This document shows positions 44,614 to 54,038 of a stretch of DNA of 64,000 bases, one piece after another. The DNA comes from Pirellulaceae bacterium. Lineage in GTDB: Bacteria; Planctomycetota; Planctomycetia; Pirellulales; Pirellulaceae. How positions within the stretch are numbered: the first letter of the stretch is position 1; every line of letters starts with the position of its first letter. A program made the position numbers and the translations under genes. The notes beneath the pieces are model-generated. The model was not told where the DNA came from, searched no databases, and saw nothing but the letters and a program-made list of their open reading frames with translations. The stretch lies in NCBI GenBank assembly GCA_018402565.1, contig JAGYIQ010000004.1, positions 124,001 through 188,000 of the forward strand, written 5' to 3'.

Positions 44614-47600
44614 ATGCAGAACAGGCCACGAGAGACCAGCTTGCCACGAGGATGCGGGGACGGCGGCCTACCTAGAGCGGCGACGTTGGCGGGTGCTCGG
44701 TCTGCGTCTGGGCGGCTCCCGGCCGATCGAGCTAGATGGATAGGCACTGCCCTGGCCGGCACGGCCCGTGATCGCGATACGCGTTGGGTGTGCGGCTGGT
44801 TGCTGATTTTGGTGAGTGCTGCGTTTCATTGCCAGACCAGCTGCGACGCTGCCTGGTTTCCCCGGCAAGAGATCGACGGGGACTTGGAAACGCAACGCGA
44901 GCATTTCTTTGAATCGCGGATCCGCCCTGTCCTGGTCCAGCATTGCCTCGAATGCCATGGCGACTCGACCGTCCTTCAAGGCGGCCTGAGCTTGGAGACT
45001 CGCGACGCGTGGCTCCGCGGCGGCGACTCTGGGCCGGCCATCGTCCCGGGAGCTCCTGAAGAGAGCCTGCTGTGGCAAGCCGTCAGTTACCGCGACTCGC
45101 ACCTGGAGATGCCGCCCGATGGCCAACTCCCGGCAAATGTGCTGGCCGACCTCCAACGCTGGATCGCGGACGGGGCCTACGATCCTCGCACTGCCCAAAG
45201 CAACACGGCTGACGCTCCGTTAGGCAAACCAGACCAGTCACCGATCCGAGCGCTGGCCGTGGCCGATGCCCAGCAACACTGGGCGTACCGACCGCTAACC
45301 CCCGTCGATGTTTCGCCCGCACGGCACCAAGGCCAGCACCCGATCGACTGGCTGCTGCATGCCGCTCAAGTTCGCGCCGGCATCACTCCCGTCGAGGTCG
45401 CCGATGCCCGTCAACGGTGGCGCCGCTTGCACTTGGACTTGGCGGGACGGCTTCCCACTTACGAAGCTCTACAGAACCTGCCATCGGATCCCACACAGTT
45501 CGCCGACGCTTATACAACTGAGGTGGACCGCTTGTTGGCGGAAGTCGCTTACGGCGAGGTCCTGGCGCGGCTGTGGATGGATGTCGTCCGCTACGCCGAC
45601 TCGATCACGCTCCGCGGCTTTGTGCTCCCCCAGGCCTGGCGATATCGTGACTACTTAATTGATTCATTCCATGCAGATCGTCCATTCTCACAAATGATTG
45701 TCGAGCAACTCGCGGGCGATCTACTCCCCCCACCGACCGCCGAGGACTCGGCTCGCGACTCTGACGCAGCCCTCAAGCAACATCACAACCAATTGGTGGC
45801 CACAACGTTCTTGACCCTGGGCAACACCAATCTTGAAACCCAAGACAAACGCCTACTGGAACTGGATTACATCGATGAACAATTGGATGTGATTGGCCAG
45901 GCGTTCTTGGGTCAAACCATTTCCTGCGCTCGCTGCCACGATCACAAGTTCGACCCGATTCCGACTCGTGATTATTACGCCCTGGCCGGGATCCTCGATG
46001 GTGCAATTGGGTTGAAGCACGACAACGTTTCGACATGGGTCGAACTGCCCTTGCCGCTCGGCGCCGCCCAGGAGGCCGAGCGACAACAGCTGCAGCGTCA
46101 GTTGACGGAATCCGCCGAGACCCTGCGTGGCCTCCGCGCTGCCCTGCCCGCCAAGCTAGCCGAGCGACGCGGGATCCCCGTCGCAGAACTCGACGGTGTC
46201 GTGGTCGACGATCAAGACGCTGAATTCGTCGGCGATTGGCTCGAGTCGCAACACACCGCGCCGTACGTCGGCACAGGCTATCGCCATGATCGGAATCAAC
46301 AGCGGGGAGAAAAGTCTGCCACCTTCCAACCCGCCGGCCTGGCCCCCGGTGAATACGAAGTTCGCTTGTCTTACTCGGCCGGAGAAAATCGTGCCACCAC
46401 GACCTTGGTGGACGTGTTTAGCGCTGCGGGACAAACCTCCGTCCTGGTCAACCAACGTCAGCCGCCTCCCGAAGACGGCTTGTGGTACAGCTTGGGTACC
46501 TTCCGCTTCGAGACCGATGGCCAAGCCTACGTAATGATCTCCAATCAGGGTGCCGATGGGCATGTGATGGCCGATGCCGTCCAATTCCTGCCCGTTCCCA
46601 TCGCGAACCGAGCATCCGGCGCCGCCTCCGACTCGGGGGCGACGGAGGCTGTCACCACGAGCGAACAGGATCGGCGACAAGCCTTGGAAAGCCAGATCCA
46701 AGAACTGGAATCGCAACGTCGCCACTGGCAACAGCAGCTGGACCAGCAACCCAAGTACATGACGGTCGTGTCGAAGCCCACCCAGGCCGACCTGCCGATT
46801 CTGATTCGCGGCAACCACCAAATGCCATCCTCCATCGCACCCCGTGGCTTTCTCTCAGCCGTCTCGCTTCCTTCCGTTTCCTCGATTCCGGCTGGGGCTG
46901 ACGGTCGCTTGGCTCTGGCTCGGTGGATTGCCGCAGAGGAGAATCCGCTGACGGCCCGCGTCTACGTGAACCGACTCTGGGCCTGGCTCATGGGTGCTGG
47001 GCTGGTGACCACACCCAACGAGTTTGGAACCATGGGAGCGATGCCGACGCACCCCGAGCTGCTGGATTGGTTAGCCGCCGAGTTCCACCGCAGCGGGGGC
47101 TCGACAAAGCACATCGTTCGATTGATCGTCACGTCGGCCGCGTACCAACGCCGAGTGGAGTCAACGCCCCAACTGGCAACCATGGACCCCGACAATCGAC
47201 TGTACGCCCGCGGGCATCGACGGCGTCTTTCGGCAGAGGCGCTCCGCGATCAGATGTTGCGGATCAGTGGCGAGTTGGATGAAACGGTGGGGGGCTCGAC
47301 CATCGCCGCCAACACGGTCACCGATTACCAATACGAACATCGGTCCCTCCGCCAGAGCATTTATCAGCCCGTATTCCGCAATGCCTTGCCCGACCTGTTT
47401 GCCGAGTTCGACTTTGCCGACCCCAGTCGCTCGGTCGGGCGGCGGTCCCGCAGCACGGTGTCCACTCAGGCCCTGGCCCTCTGGAATTCGCCCTGGGTTA
47501 CCGCACGAGCCAACGCGACCGCTGCACGTGTCCGACAAATGGCACTAGCCAACACGACCGCTAACCAGGACGCCATGCTTGAAGTCGTTCGCCTGACTTA

Positions 47601-47826
47601 CCAACATTGCCTGCAGCGAGATCCTACGGGCACCGAGTTAACTCGCTGCCTTGCCTTTCTGTCGGAGGTAGCCGAGCCGAACGATCTGCCCGGTCGTTCC
47701 AGCGACGCGGTTGAACCGGCCGATTCCGCCTACGATCCACTGGTGGATTTGGTGCAGGCCCTCTTCGCCTCCCTGGAGTTCCGCTACTTGGACTTACCAC
47801 CACATATATCGGAGAGCCGCGAATGA
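44614..47826 (+). CDS. PSCyt1/DUF1549/DUF1553 planctomycete cytochrome protein
   Basis: From the ATG at 44614 the protein has 1070 residues. A GTG at 44494 is possible, and a later internal start just before WVCGWLLILVSAAF would give a more normal signal peptide, so the start is uncertain. The PSCyt1 heme-like motif VLVQHCLECHG is followed by DUF1549 (RLHLDLAGRLPTYEAL, DVVRYADS, CARCHDHKFDPIPTRDYYAL). A carbohydrate-binding-like insert (about 560-660) and DUF1553 (RGNHQMP, VNRLWAWLMGAGLV, IVTSAAYQR, RRLSAEALRDQML) come next. These proteins are a planctomycete hallmark, are exported, and are thought to act in polysaccharide breakdown or electron transfer, but no activity is proven. The stop overlaps the next start by four bases. 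Confidence 0.92.
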   Translation: MQNRPRETSLPRGCGDGGLPRAATLAGARSASGRLPADRARWIGTALAGTARDRDTRWVCGWLLILVSAAFHCQTSCDAAWFPRQEIDGDLETQREHFFESRIRPVLVQHCLECHGDSTVLQGGLSLETRDAWLRGGDSGPAIVPGAPEESLLWQAVSYRDSHLEMPPDGQLPANVLADLQRWIADGAYDPRTAQSNTADAPLGKPDQSPIRALAVADAQQHWAYRPLTPVDVSPARHQGQHPIDWLLHAAQVRAGITPVEVADARQRWRRLHLDLAGRLPTYEALQNLPSDPTQFADAYTTEVDRLLAEVAYGEVLARLWMDVVRYADSITLRGFVLPQAWRYRDYLIDSFHADRPFSQMIVEQLAGDLLPPPTAEDSARDSDAALKQHHNQLVATTFLTLGNTNLETQDKRLLELDYIDEQLDVIGQAFLGQTISCARCHDHKFDPIPTRDYYALAGILDGAIGLKHDNVSTWVELPLPLGAAQEAERQQLQRQLTESAETLRGLRAALPAKLAERRGIPVAELDGVVVDDQDAEFVGDWLESQHTAPYVGTGYRHDRNQQRGEKSATFQPAGLAPGEYEVRLSYSAGENRATTTLVDVFSAAGQTSVLVNQRQPPPEDGLWYSLGTFRFETDGQAYVMISNQGADGHVMADAVQFLPVPIANRASGAASDSGATEAVTTSEQDRRQALESQIQELESQRRHWQQQLDQQPKYMTVVSKPTQADLPILIRGNHQMPSSIAPRGFLSAVSLPSVSSIPAGADGRLALARWIAAEENPLTARVYVNRLWAWLMGAGLVTTPNEFGTMGAMPTHPELLDWLAAEFHRSGGSTKHIVRLIVTSAAYQRRVESTPQLATMDPDNRLYARGHRRRLSAEALRDQMLRISGELDETVGGSTIAANTVTDYQYEHRSLRQSIYQPVFRNALPDLFAEFDFADPSRSVGRRSRSTVSTQALALWNSPWVTARANATAARVRQMALANTTANQDAMLEVVRLTYQHCLQRDPTGTELTRCLAFLSEVAEPNDLPGRSSDAVEPADSAYDPLVDLVQALFASLEFRYLDLPPHISESRE

Positions 47827-49343
47827 ATTCACCCAAGATCACTGCCGTTGATCCGCTGGGGCCGGCCACCGCTGACCGTCGCCACTGGCTGAGCCAAATT
47901 GGCTGCGGCTTTGCGTCGTTGGCAACCCAATGCCTATTGGCCTCGTCGGCGACGGCACAGCATGAGTCCTCGTCGGTTGCCGCAGCCAACCGATCGGCAC
48001 CCGAAAATGGCTTGGACCGAACCAGCGAGTTTGCCTCCAGAACGCATCATCGTCCTGCGGCAAAACGCATTATTTTCCTATTTATGCAAGGAGGCGTCAG
48101 CCAGGTCGATACCTTTGACTACAAGCCATTGATCAACCAACGCGCCGGCGAGGTGCTCACGTTCAACGACGCTAGGCAGCTGGCCAAGATCGGACAAGCC
48201 ACGCCGCAACGCCTGTTGCCGACGCCCTGGAACTTCCAGCAGCATGGGCAGACGGGACGCTGGGTGTCGGAGCTATTCCCCCACCAAGCCACGCAAGTCG
48301 ATCGACTCTGTTTTTTGCATGCCGTTCACACCGAGGGCGTTGCCCACGGACCCGCGACCTTGTTTCTCCACTGCGGAGCCACTCAGTTTGTGCGGCCGTC
48401 TTTTGGTTCCTGGGTGCTGTACGGCTTGGGCCCGGACACCGAAAATTTACCAGGGTTTGTGTCCATTGCCCCGTCGCTGGGCAACGGCGGGCCGCGAAAT
48501 TTTGGCTCCGCTTTTCTACCGGCGCACTTGCAGGGTACGCCGTTGGGGTTAGCCGGCAGCGATCAGCTACAGTTAGCGAACCTACAGAGTCCCCGGACCA
48601 ATCGCCAAGAGCAAACTCGCCAAGCACTGCTGCGGGATTTAAACGCAGCCCAGTGGCAACCGTCCCGAGAAGCGGACGCCCTCACAGACGAGTTGGCTGC
48701 CGCGACAAAGTCACTCGAATTGGCTTGGAACATGCAAACCGTCGCTCCTGAGATCTTGGATTTCAGCAACGAGACCGCTGCCACCTTGCAGGATTATGGG
48801 ATCGATCAACCAGCCACGCGTTCTTATGGACGCCGCTGTTTGTTGGCCAGACGACTGTGCGAAGCGGGTGTCCGATTCATTCAAGTCAACTATGGCGACA
48901 ATTCGGCCAATCCCGCCTGGGACCAGCATTCGAATCTACCCAAACATGCCGATCATGCCCTGGCCGTCGATCGGCCCGTCGCCGCCCTATTGCAGGACCT
49001 AGCACAACGAGGCTTATTGGAAGACACCATCGTGTGGTGGGGGAGTGAATTCGGCCGCACTCCGTATTCGGAAAATAACGGCACAGGTCGCGACCACAAC
49101 CCCAACGGTTTCACCATGTGGTTGGCCGGCGGTGGTTTCCGACCCGGATTCGCCTTTGGGCAAACCGATGAGTTTGGTTTCCGCGGGATTGAAGGTCGGG
49201 TCCATTTGCATGACTTGCACGCCACCCTGCTGCATCAATTGGGCTTGGATCATACTCGGCTGACCTACAAACACGCGGGCCGTGATTTTCGCCTGACCGA
49301 TGTGCATGGCCGGATCATCAACAACGTCTTGACCAACGGATAA
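47823..49343 (+). CDS. DUF1501 family secreted protein (sulfatase-like fold)
   Basis: The protein has 506 residues. The N-terminal DRRHWLSQIGCGFASLATQCLLASSATA has the double character of a Tat-like export signal, with RRHWL in place of RRxFL. The body has the DUF1501 signatures KRIIFLFMQGGVSQVDTFDYKP, AVHTEGVAHGPATLFLHCG, RFIQVNYGDNSANPAWDQHSN and IVWWGSEFGRTP. DUF1501 is related to the alkaline phosphatase/sulfatase superfamily and nearly always pairs with a DUF1549/1553 gene. Here the ATGA overlap at 47823-47826 shows translational coupling. The substrate is unknown. Confidence 0.93.
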   Translation: MNSPKITAVDPLGPATADRRHWLSQIGCGFASLATQCLLASSATAQHESSSVAAANRSAPENGLDRTSEFASRTHHRPAAKRIIFLFMQGGVSQVDTFDYKPLINQRAGEVLTFNDARQLAKIGQATPQRLLPTPWNFQQHGQTGRWVSELFPHQATQVDRLCFLHAVHTEGVAHGPATLFLHCGATQFVRPSFGSWVLYGLGPDTENLPGFVSIAPSLGNGGPRNFGSAFLPAHLQGTPLGLAGSDQLQLANLQSPRTNRQEQTRQALLRDLNAAQWQPSREADALTDELAAATKSLELAWNMQTVAPEILDFSNETAATLQDYGIDQPATRSYGRRCLLARRLCEAGVRFIQVNYGDNSANPAWDQHSNLPKHADHALAVDRPVAALLQDLAQRGLLEDTIVWWGSEFGRTPYSENNGTGRDHNPNGFTMWLAGGGFRPGFAFGQTDEFGFRGIEGRVHLHDLHATLLHQLGLDHTRLTYKHAGRDFRLTDVHGRIINNVLTNG

Positions 49344-49520
49344 TACCCCGGTTAGCCAACTCCATACCGCTCGACACAGATTCCCACGACACAGATTTCC
49401 GAGGCACAGACAATTGTCCCAAAGTATTTGTGTTATAAACAGGTGTGACACGAACACCGGATAGATTTATCAACGCACCACAAACAACCGCATTTTGATG
49501 AAAAAGGCATATTTGGATCT

Positions 49521-50099
49521 ATGTCTGCAAAAAAGAGATCGTGGGCTGCCAGCCAGCCGGAACCCGTCAAAGTTGAACTGCCCGAAGAGGCCCAAGAAGC
49601 CGCCCGGTTGTTCCGCAGCGGGATGACGGTGCCTGGAATTGCCATGTGTTTGGGGCGACGTCCGCTAACGGTCACGCGGTGGCTCATTCACCAAGGGATC
49701 CAGGCGACTACGAGCTCGACGACCCTGGTGACCAAAGTCAAGGGAAACGTCCCGCGTATCAAGTACGTGCGTGAGATAGATCGGCTCACCCAAGATGCCA
49801 TTGTGGAAGCCTATCACTCAGGCTTGGACATGGGCACGATTGCCAAATTGCATGCCTATTCAGTGGCAATCGTTCGCAAATGCCTGCTGGATAGAGGGGT
49901 CACGCTGCGAACGGGGGCGCACCCCTCCAAATCTCCCTGTGTGCCCGTCGCCCAAATCAATCAAGTGGCAAAGCTGCGCCGAAAAGGCCATCGCATCCAG
50001 GCGATTGCGGAAGAATACGGGGTAACGGTGCAAACCATCTATCGCTGGCTGCGACGCCACCCCGATCCACCGGTCCGCAAGCCAAAAAAGAAGTCGTAA
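49521..50099 (+). CDS. DNA-binding-like protein with three helix-turn-helix units
   Basis: The protein has 192 residues. Three resolvase/Hin-type HTH units can be seen. The first (about 20-55) is AARLFRSGMTVPGIAMCLGRRPLTVTRWL. The second (about 90-125) is EAYHSGLDMGTIAKLHAYSVAIVRKCLLDRGV. The third (about 145-180) is KLRRKGHRIQAIAEEYGVTVQTIYRWLRRH. There is no catalytic recombinase or transposase domain, so it is likely a DNA-binding regulator or a relic of a mobile element. The C-terminus is basic (KPKKKS). The gene ends eight bases before a 143-bp palindromic repeat element. The targets are unknown. Confidence 0.7.
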   Translation: MSAKKRSWAASQPEPVKVELPEEAQEAARLFRSGMTVPGIAMCLGRRPLTVTRWLIHQGIQATTSSTTLVTKVKGNVPRIKYVREIDRLTQDAIVEAYHSGLDMGTIAKLHAYSVAIVRKCLLDRGVTLRTGAHPSKSPCVPVAQINQVAKLRRKGHRIQAIAEEYGVTVQTIYRWLRRHPDPPVRKPKKKS

Positions 50100-50106
50100 A
50101 AACACC

Positions 50107-50249
50107 TAGTGCTTTGTCACAGCCAGAACTTGGGGTGTGGCAAAGGGGTCAGGCGTCAATTGTGCGCAGCACCCGCAGGGCCGTTCCGGCAATTGACGCC
50201 TGACCCCTTTGCCACACCGATCCCAAAATTAAATTGTGACAAAGCACTA
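50107..50249. repeat. 143-bp palindromic repeat element, copy 1
   Basis: Terminal inverted repeats TAGTGCTTTGTCAC / GTGACAAAGCACTA enclose a second, 28-bp perfect palindrome (50135-50162 with 50190-50217, GTGTGGCAAAGGGG outward) around a 27-nt loop. No protein is encoded. It matches copy 2 at 51906-52046 over its full length with only a few differences. The structure is MITE- or REP-doublet-like, and the RNA would fold into one long hairpin, which could also terminate transcription from both sides. Confidence 0.92.
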
Positions 50250-50296
50250 GTATTTAACGGCTACCCCCACAGCGCCCGCCGCTCGGTGTGCCTGGC

Positions 50297-51358
50297 TCAC
50301 TCGTGCGGCTCCCCGTCGTAGGCGGCGGGGCTATGCCCAAAGGAGTAAAGGACATGGAAAACGCCATTGAAAGCCAGGACGGCCAAGAGTGAGACCACCA
50401 AGGTCGTACCGCTCACCCGTTCCTGCACCAACGTCCAGACAAACTGCAGGATGCAGAGTGCCGAGACGATCAAGAGGGTCGGCTTGCGGGAAATCCACTC
50501 GACAACGAGAGCCCCAAGCGGCGCCCCGACGGCCACGACGGGAGCCGCCGCCAACCAGTTGGCGAAGACCGCGGGCTCCACCGCATAACCCTGGGGGAAA
50601 GTCCATGCCAGTGCCACATTCGAGGCAATACCGACCAGGGAAGTGAAAGCCATCAACACGACCGACGTGGGAATCGCAATTTTTAAGTCCGCTCGATACA
50701 GCAGCACCAATGTCGCATAAATCAACATATCGATGCCCACACCGGTAATCGATGACACCACCCCGCCCACGAGGCCAACGATCCAGCCGATCGATCCGTC
50801 CCACGATCGCCAGTGTTGCGAGATCCCGTCGGCTGAGATGAGCTCCCGCAGTTTGACCAGATGCATGATCCCGAAACTCGCCCATACAACTCCAAATAGC
50901 AGCTTCACCCACAAGTCCGGGATCAAGGGAGCCACAAACGCAGCCCCCAGCGGCGTTCCCAGCAGTGCGCCGTAGAGCGCGGGCCGTAGCAAACTCCAGT
51001 GCAACGGGCGCCCGACCGTGAAGATATAGATCGACGCCGAGACCATCCCGATCGATTGCACCGCGAGTCCAAAGTTTCGACCCAGCGAACCAGGCATCTC
51101 AAACAGCAGGACCAAGACCGGGAAGCCGACCGTGCCTCCCCCCATCGGTGTCGAACCCGCAATGTAAGAACCGAAGGACATGGCCAATGCGATCGGCCAA
51201 TGCGAGCGAACCGTCTCCCAGTGACCACCCACCGCGACGATCGTCAACCAGGCGGAATAAAACAACACCAACCAAATCAGAAACGGACGAAGCTGACTGA
51301 CCCAGGCCAGGAAACCGCGAGCAGCTGCGGGCGAGGGATCTGCCAAAACGCGGCTCAT
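50297..51358 (-). CDS. TauE/SafE (TSUP) family sulfite/organosulfur exporter-like membrane protein
   Basis: The protein has 353 residues with about eight TM helices in two related halves. The family repeats are visible as GSYIAGSTPMGGGTVGFPVLVLLF (first half) and LVGGVVSSITGVGIDMLIYATLVLLYRADLKIAIPTSVVLMAFTSLVG (second half), with ALYGALLGTPLGAAFVAPLIP between. TSUP proteins move sulfite, sulfoacetate, taurine-derived or other small anions through the inner membrane. The start ATG at 51358 overlaps the MarR stop by four bases (ATGA), so expression is coupled to the regulator. The substrate is not readable from sequence. Confidence 0.9.
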   Translation of the reverse strand: MSRVLADPSPAAARGFLAWVSQLRPFLIWLVLFYSAWLTIVAVGGHWETVRSHWPIALAMSFGSYIAGSTPMGGGTVGFPVLVLLFEMPGSLGRNFGLAVQSIGMVSASIYIFTVGRPLHWSLLRPALYGALLGTPLGAAFVAPLIPDLWVKLLFGVVWASFGIMHLVKLRELISADGISQHWRSWDGSIGWIVGLVGGVVSSITGVGIDMLIYATLVLLYRADLKIAIPTSVVLMAFTSLVGIASNVALAWTFPQGYAVEPAVFANWLAAAPVVAVGAPLGALVVEWISRKPTLLIVSALCILQFVWTLVQERVSGTTLVVSLLAVLAFNGVFHVLYSFGHSPAAYDGEPHE

Positions 51359-51849
51359 GGCCGTGGCTCCACAACCTGGGCCTCATGCGGTCGTCTCACG
51401 ATTCTCAATAATCCGATCAACTGCTCTCGCTCCTCGTCGCTCAAATGCCCCAATTGCCGCTCGTGCATCGGGATGATCGCTCGGTCCATCTCATCCAACA
51501 ACGCCAGCCCCGCCGCGGTGATGCACACATCCACCCGCCGTCGATTGTCGCTCGGCCGAATCCGCTCGATCCACTTCCGCTGGCTCAGCCGATCCAACAT
51601 CCGCGTGATGTCCGGCCCGCGCGAGACCAAGTTGCGTCCCAGCTGCATCGTCGGCACCGCCCGCGGATGACTGGCTCGCAACAACCGCAACACGTTGTAC
51701 TGCTGGGCCGAAACGCCAAACCCCGCCAGACATTCGTCCTCGATCGCCTTCAACAGGTCGTACGTCCGCCACAGGTGCAGAAACACCCGCTGCGATGGAG
51801 AATCAAACGGTATCGCGCCATCCGCCGCGGGATCTGGGTCAGCCATCAT
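51355..51849 (-). CDS. MarR family transcriptional regulator
   Basis: The protein has about 164 residues from the ATG at 51849. ATG 51846 and GTG 51870 are also in frame, and a GGGGGA run lies directly before the ATG pair. The winged helix region is clear: GVSAQQYNVLRLLRASHPRAVPTMQLGRNLVSRGPDITRMLDRLSQRKWIERIRPSDNRRRVDVCITAAGLALL. The wing DNRRRVDV and the dimer helices at both ends are present. MarR proteins are usually repressors relieved by small phenolic or anionic ligands. Cotranscription with the TSUP exporter suggests that it senses the exported compound. The upstream 56 bp to the palindromic element should contain its promoter and operator. Confidence 0.93.
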   Translation of the reverse strand: MMADPDPAADGAIPFDSPSQRVFLHLWRTYDLLKAIEDECLAGFGVSAQQYNVLRLLRASHPRAVPTMQLGRNLVSRGPDITRMLDRLSQRKWIERIRPSDNRRRVDVCITAAGLALLDEMDRAIIPMHERQLGHLSDEEREQLIGLLRIVRRPHEAQVVEPRP

Positions 51850-51905
51850 TCCCCCAGTATCCCTCCCCACAGATCATTGTCAAGACGACATTTGTTGAAA
51901 CAAGC

Positions 51906-52046
51906 TAGTGCTTTGTCACAGCCAAAACTTGGGGTGTGGCAAAGGGGTCAGGCGTCAATTGTGCGAAGCACCGGCAGGGCCGTTCCGGCAATTGACGCCT
52001 GACCCCTTTGCCACACCGATCCCAAAATTAATGTGACAAAGCACTA
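51906..52046. repeat. 141-bp palindromic repeat element, copy 2
   Basis: The terminal repeats and inner palindrome are the same as in copy 1. It differs mainly by two missing bases near the right arm and a few loop substitutions. The two copies are in direct orientation, judged by the asymmetric loop and the GATCCCAAAATTAA segment on the right, and bracket the MarR-TSUP operon. Confidence 0.92.
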
Positions 52047-52148
52047 CATCCCGTTGATGGGGATCTGTCAGCTTGATGGCCGTCAACAGGAGCCTTCTTT
52101 CTGTGGCTCCACGTTGACTCCGCAGTCAGAATTTCATCGACAGACGTT

Positions 52149-53585
52149 TCAATCGCCGAGCCCCGACCGATTCAGATGCAACGTCGGTTCCGCCTTGCCG
52201 CTCCGTTCTCGGCCAGGGACGTCGGGGCCGTCACCGCGGGGTGCCGCCGGCCCAACCTGCCAGGCGTACGGCTGCGTCCAACATTTTTGCACCGGGCTCT
52301 CTGTGGTCGGAAACTCGGGAGCTTCCGAGCTTGTCACTTCCGCACGGACGTAGAGCTCGTCACCCGTACACTGATACTCTGCCCGCAATCCCTCCACGAC
52401 GGCCAAGACTTCGCCCAGTTCCGCGGAATAATCGAGTATCCCGGGCACGACTTCGCCGGTTGCCGGATCCAATCGAGCGGTCGTGCTAGTATCGTAGTTT
52501 TTTCGAGTCCCGATAAACCGAGTCGTGAATTGGGCCTCCCCATCGGGTCGGATCGCGATTGACAGTCGCCGAGTGACCGGGTCAAAAGCCAGTTCCGTCA
52601 ATTCGACTCCGGTGGACGAATAAAAATCACCGGCTCTCATCGCATCCAAGATCGCTTGAGTACTCAGCGACTCGGCCCGGACTTGAATCCAACCTCTCCC
52701 CGGCTTCGCTTTTTGATTTCCGTGATAATTGTGACTATCGTCGGTCGCCAAGCCATACATCGGCGGTGCGTTGTACTGGGTCAGCCGCAGCGTTGTGGTG
52801 ATGTCCCACATTCTTTCTAAGCTGTGGCGTTTCACGCTACCCAGATCTCCGTCTCCCTCAACACCGTTCCAGACCTCAAAAAAGCGATTCTCGAGCAGCC
52901 AAGCCAATTCTTCAGCACTGAGGCCCCGATCACTGAGATTCGGATGATTGAGCGACGGCAGGATATCGCGACCCGTTCGTTCCGCTTGCTCCGCCACGGC
53001 TCGCAAGTTGTTCCGCACCATATCGACAAACGATGCACCACCTTGTGGCTGCAAAACCTCGCCGATGTTGGTGGCGTTGATATGCACGCCTTTGTCCGTG
53101 ATTTCTTCAGACGGAATCAGCAGGAACTTGCCCGGAATCTCGAACGCCGCTTGGATTTTGGACAACGGCTGAAGCCGCACTTTCGACCCGGTCTCGGGCG
53201 TTCCTTCCATTTCAATCCAATCTGCTGGGAACCTCGCTTGATACCGCGGAAAGGCCTGTTTTCCGCCCCGCTTTTCCACCTCGGTCAACGATATCCACTT
53301 TTCGCCTTCACTGAGGATATTGTGATCGGACATCGCCAGAAAATGATAGCCTCGCTCCCGATACCAGTCGACAATCATCTCCGGAAAGTCATCGCCATCA
53401 CTCCACAGCGAGTGCGTATGGAGATTGCCTTTGTACCAACGTTTGGGGGCAGGATTCGCTTCCCCTTCACTCGGCGCACCCGCCTGTTGGGGCCACGGTG
53501 CAGCCAGGATTTTGGCGCAACTCTGACCAGACAGTCCGTGCAACAGATAAACCGCCGCCAATACGGCAACCCAAACACCTCGCAT
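52149..53585 (-). CDS. secreted PHP-domain metal-dependent phosphoesterase-like protein
   Basis: The protein has 478 residues. The signal peptide is VWVAVLAAVYLLHGLSGQSCA. The PHP core has GNLHTHSLWSDGD (His-x-His metal ligands), MSDHN, SLNHPN and LATDDSHNY, all expected metal ligands of the polymerase/histidinol phosphatase fold. The region after about 330 (beta-rich) is typical of planctomycete secreted PHP proteins. It would hydrolyse a phosphate ester outside the cytosol; the substrate is unknown. It ends 102 bp from palindromic element copy 2. The gap 53586-54038 after its start (453 bp) holds no supported gene except an upstream region for the MerC gene. Confidence 0.9.
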   Translation of the reverse strand: MRGVWVAVLAAVYLLHGLSGQSCAKILAAPWPQQAGAPSEGEANPAPKRWYKGNLHTHSLWSDGDDFPEMIVDWYRERGYHFLAMSDHNILSEGEKWISLTEVEKRGGKQAFPRYQARFPADWIEMEGTPETGSKVRLQPLSKIQAAFEIPGKFLLIPSEEITDKGVHINATNIGEVLQPQGGASFVDMVRNNLRAVAEQAERTGRDILPSLNHPNLSDRGLSAEELAWLLENRFFEVWNGVEGDGDLGSVKRHSLERMWDITTTLRLTQYNAPPMYGLATDDSHNYHGNQKAKPGRGWIQVRAESLSTQAILDAMRAGDFYSSTGVELTELAFDPVTRRLSIAIRPDGEAQFTTRFIGTRKNYDTSTTARLDPATGEVVPGILDYSAELGEVLAVVEGLRAEYQCTGDELYVRAEVTSSEAPEFPTTESPVQKCWTQPYAWQVGPAAPRGDGPDVPGRERSGKAEPTLHLNRSGLGD

Positions 53586-53851
53586 AACCGCTCTCCCGTC
53601 GCACCGTTGCTTGAAGCCCTCTCGACTAACACGTGCAACCGGCCCCGTACGTCACCCACCGCTGCACGGCGTTCAGACTACCCCCTCGCCTCCACGCTCT
53701 CAACCCACAATTGGTTAAGATTCAACGTAACCGTAACACCTGGATCGCACGGCCAACCACCACCCGGCCACCGCAGCGTCCCTCGTCGTAGGACGCCCCA
53801 GTCAGTCGCACCAACTCGGTCGGCAATTCAGGACCTCCCCAAACCGCTATT

Positions 53852-53864
53852 GCAATTCAATTGC
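53852..53864. promoter_or_regulatory. A/T-rich dyad upstream of merC-like gene, possible metalloregulator site
   Basis: GCAATT-C-AATTGC is a near-perfect 13-bp dyad followed by another TTGCATTTTAATAT stretch, about 175 bp before the MerC start, in otherwise GC-rich DNA. Resemblance to Fur/Zur-type boxes is only general. Confidence 0.25.
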
Positions 53865-54038
53865 TTTTGCATTTTAATATCCCTGTTCGAGGTGGCCGCC
53901 CAGCAACGTCGCCCGCCGAGGCCTGGAACTTGGCCAGGCCGCGGCGTGTACGCCGCAATCGACAGGCTTGCTAGATTCGGCGACCCAAAAAACCAACCGG
54001 ACCTCAGGTGTTTTTTGACGGACTGGATACCTTCGCTA

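Noticed and set aside
50107-50249. Insertion sequence with transposase
   Set aside because: The element is about 143 bp and encodes no protein, so it can only be a MITE- or REP-like element.
52824-54038. Long plus-strand open frame in front of merC
   Set aside because: It runs antisense through the PHP gene, whose motifs are certain. Only the part from 54039 matches MerC.
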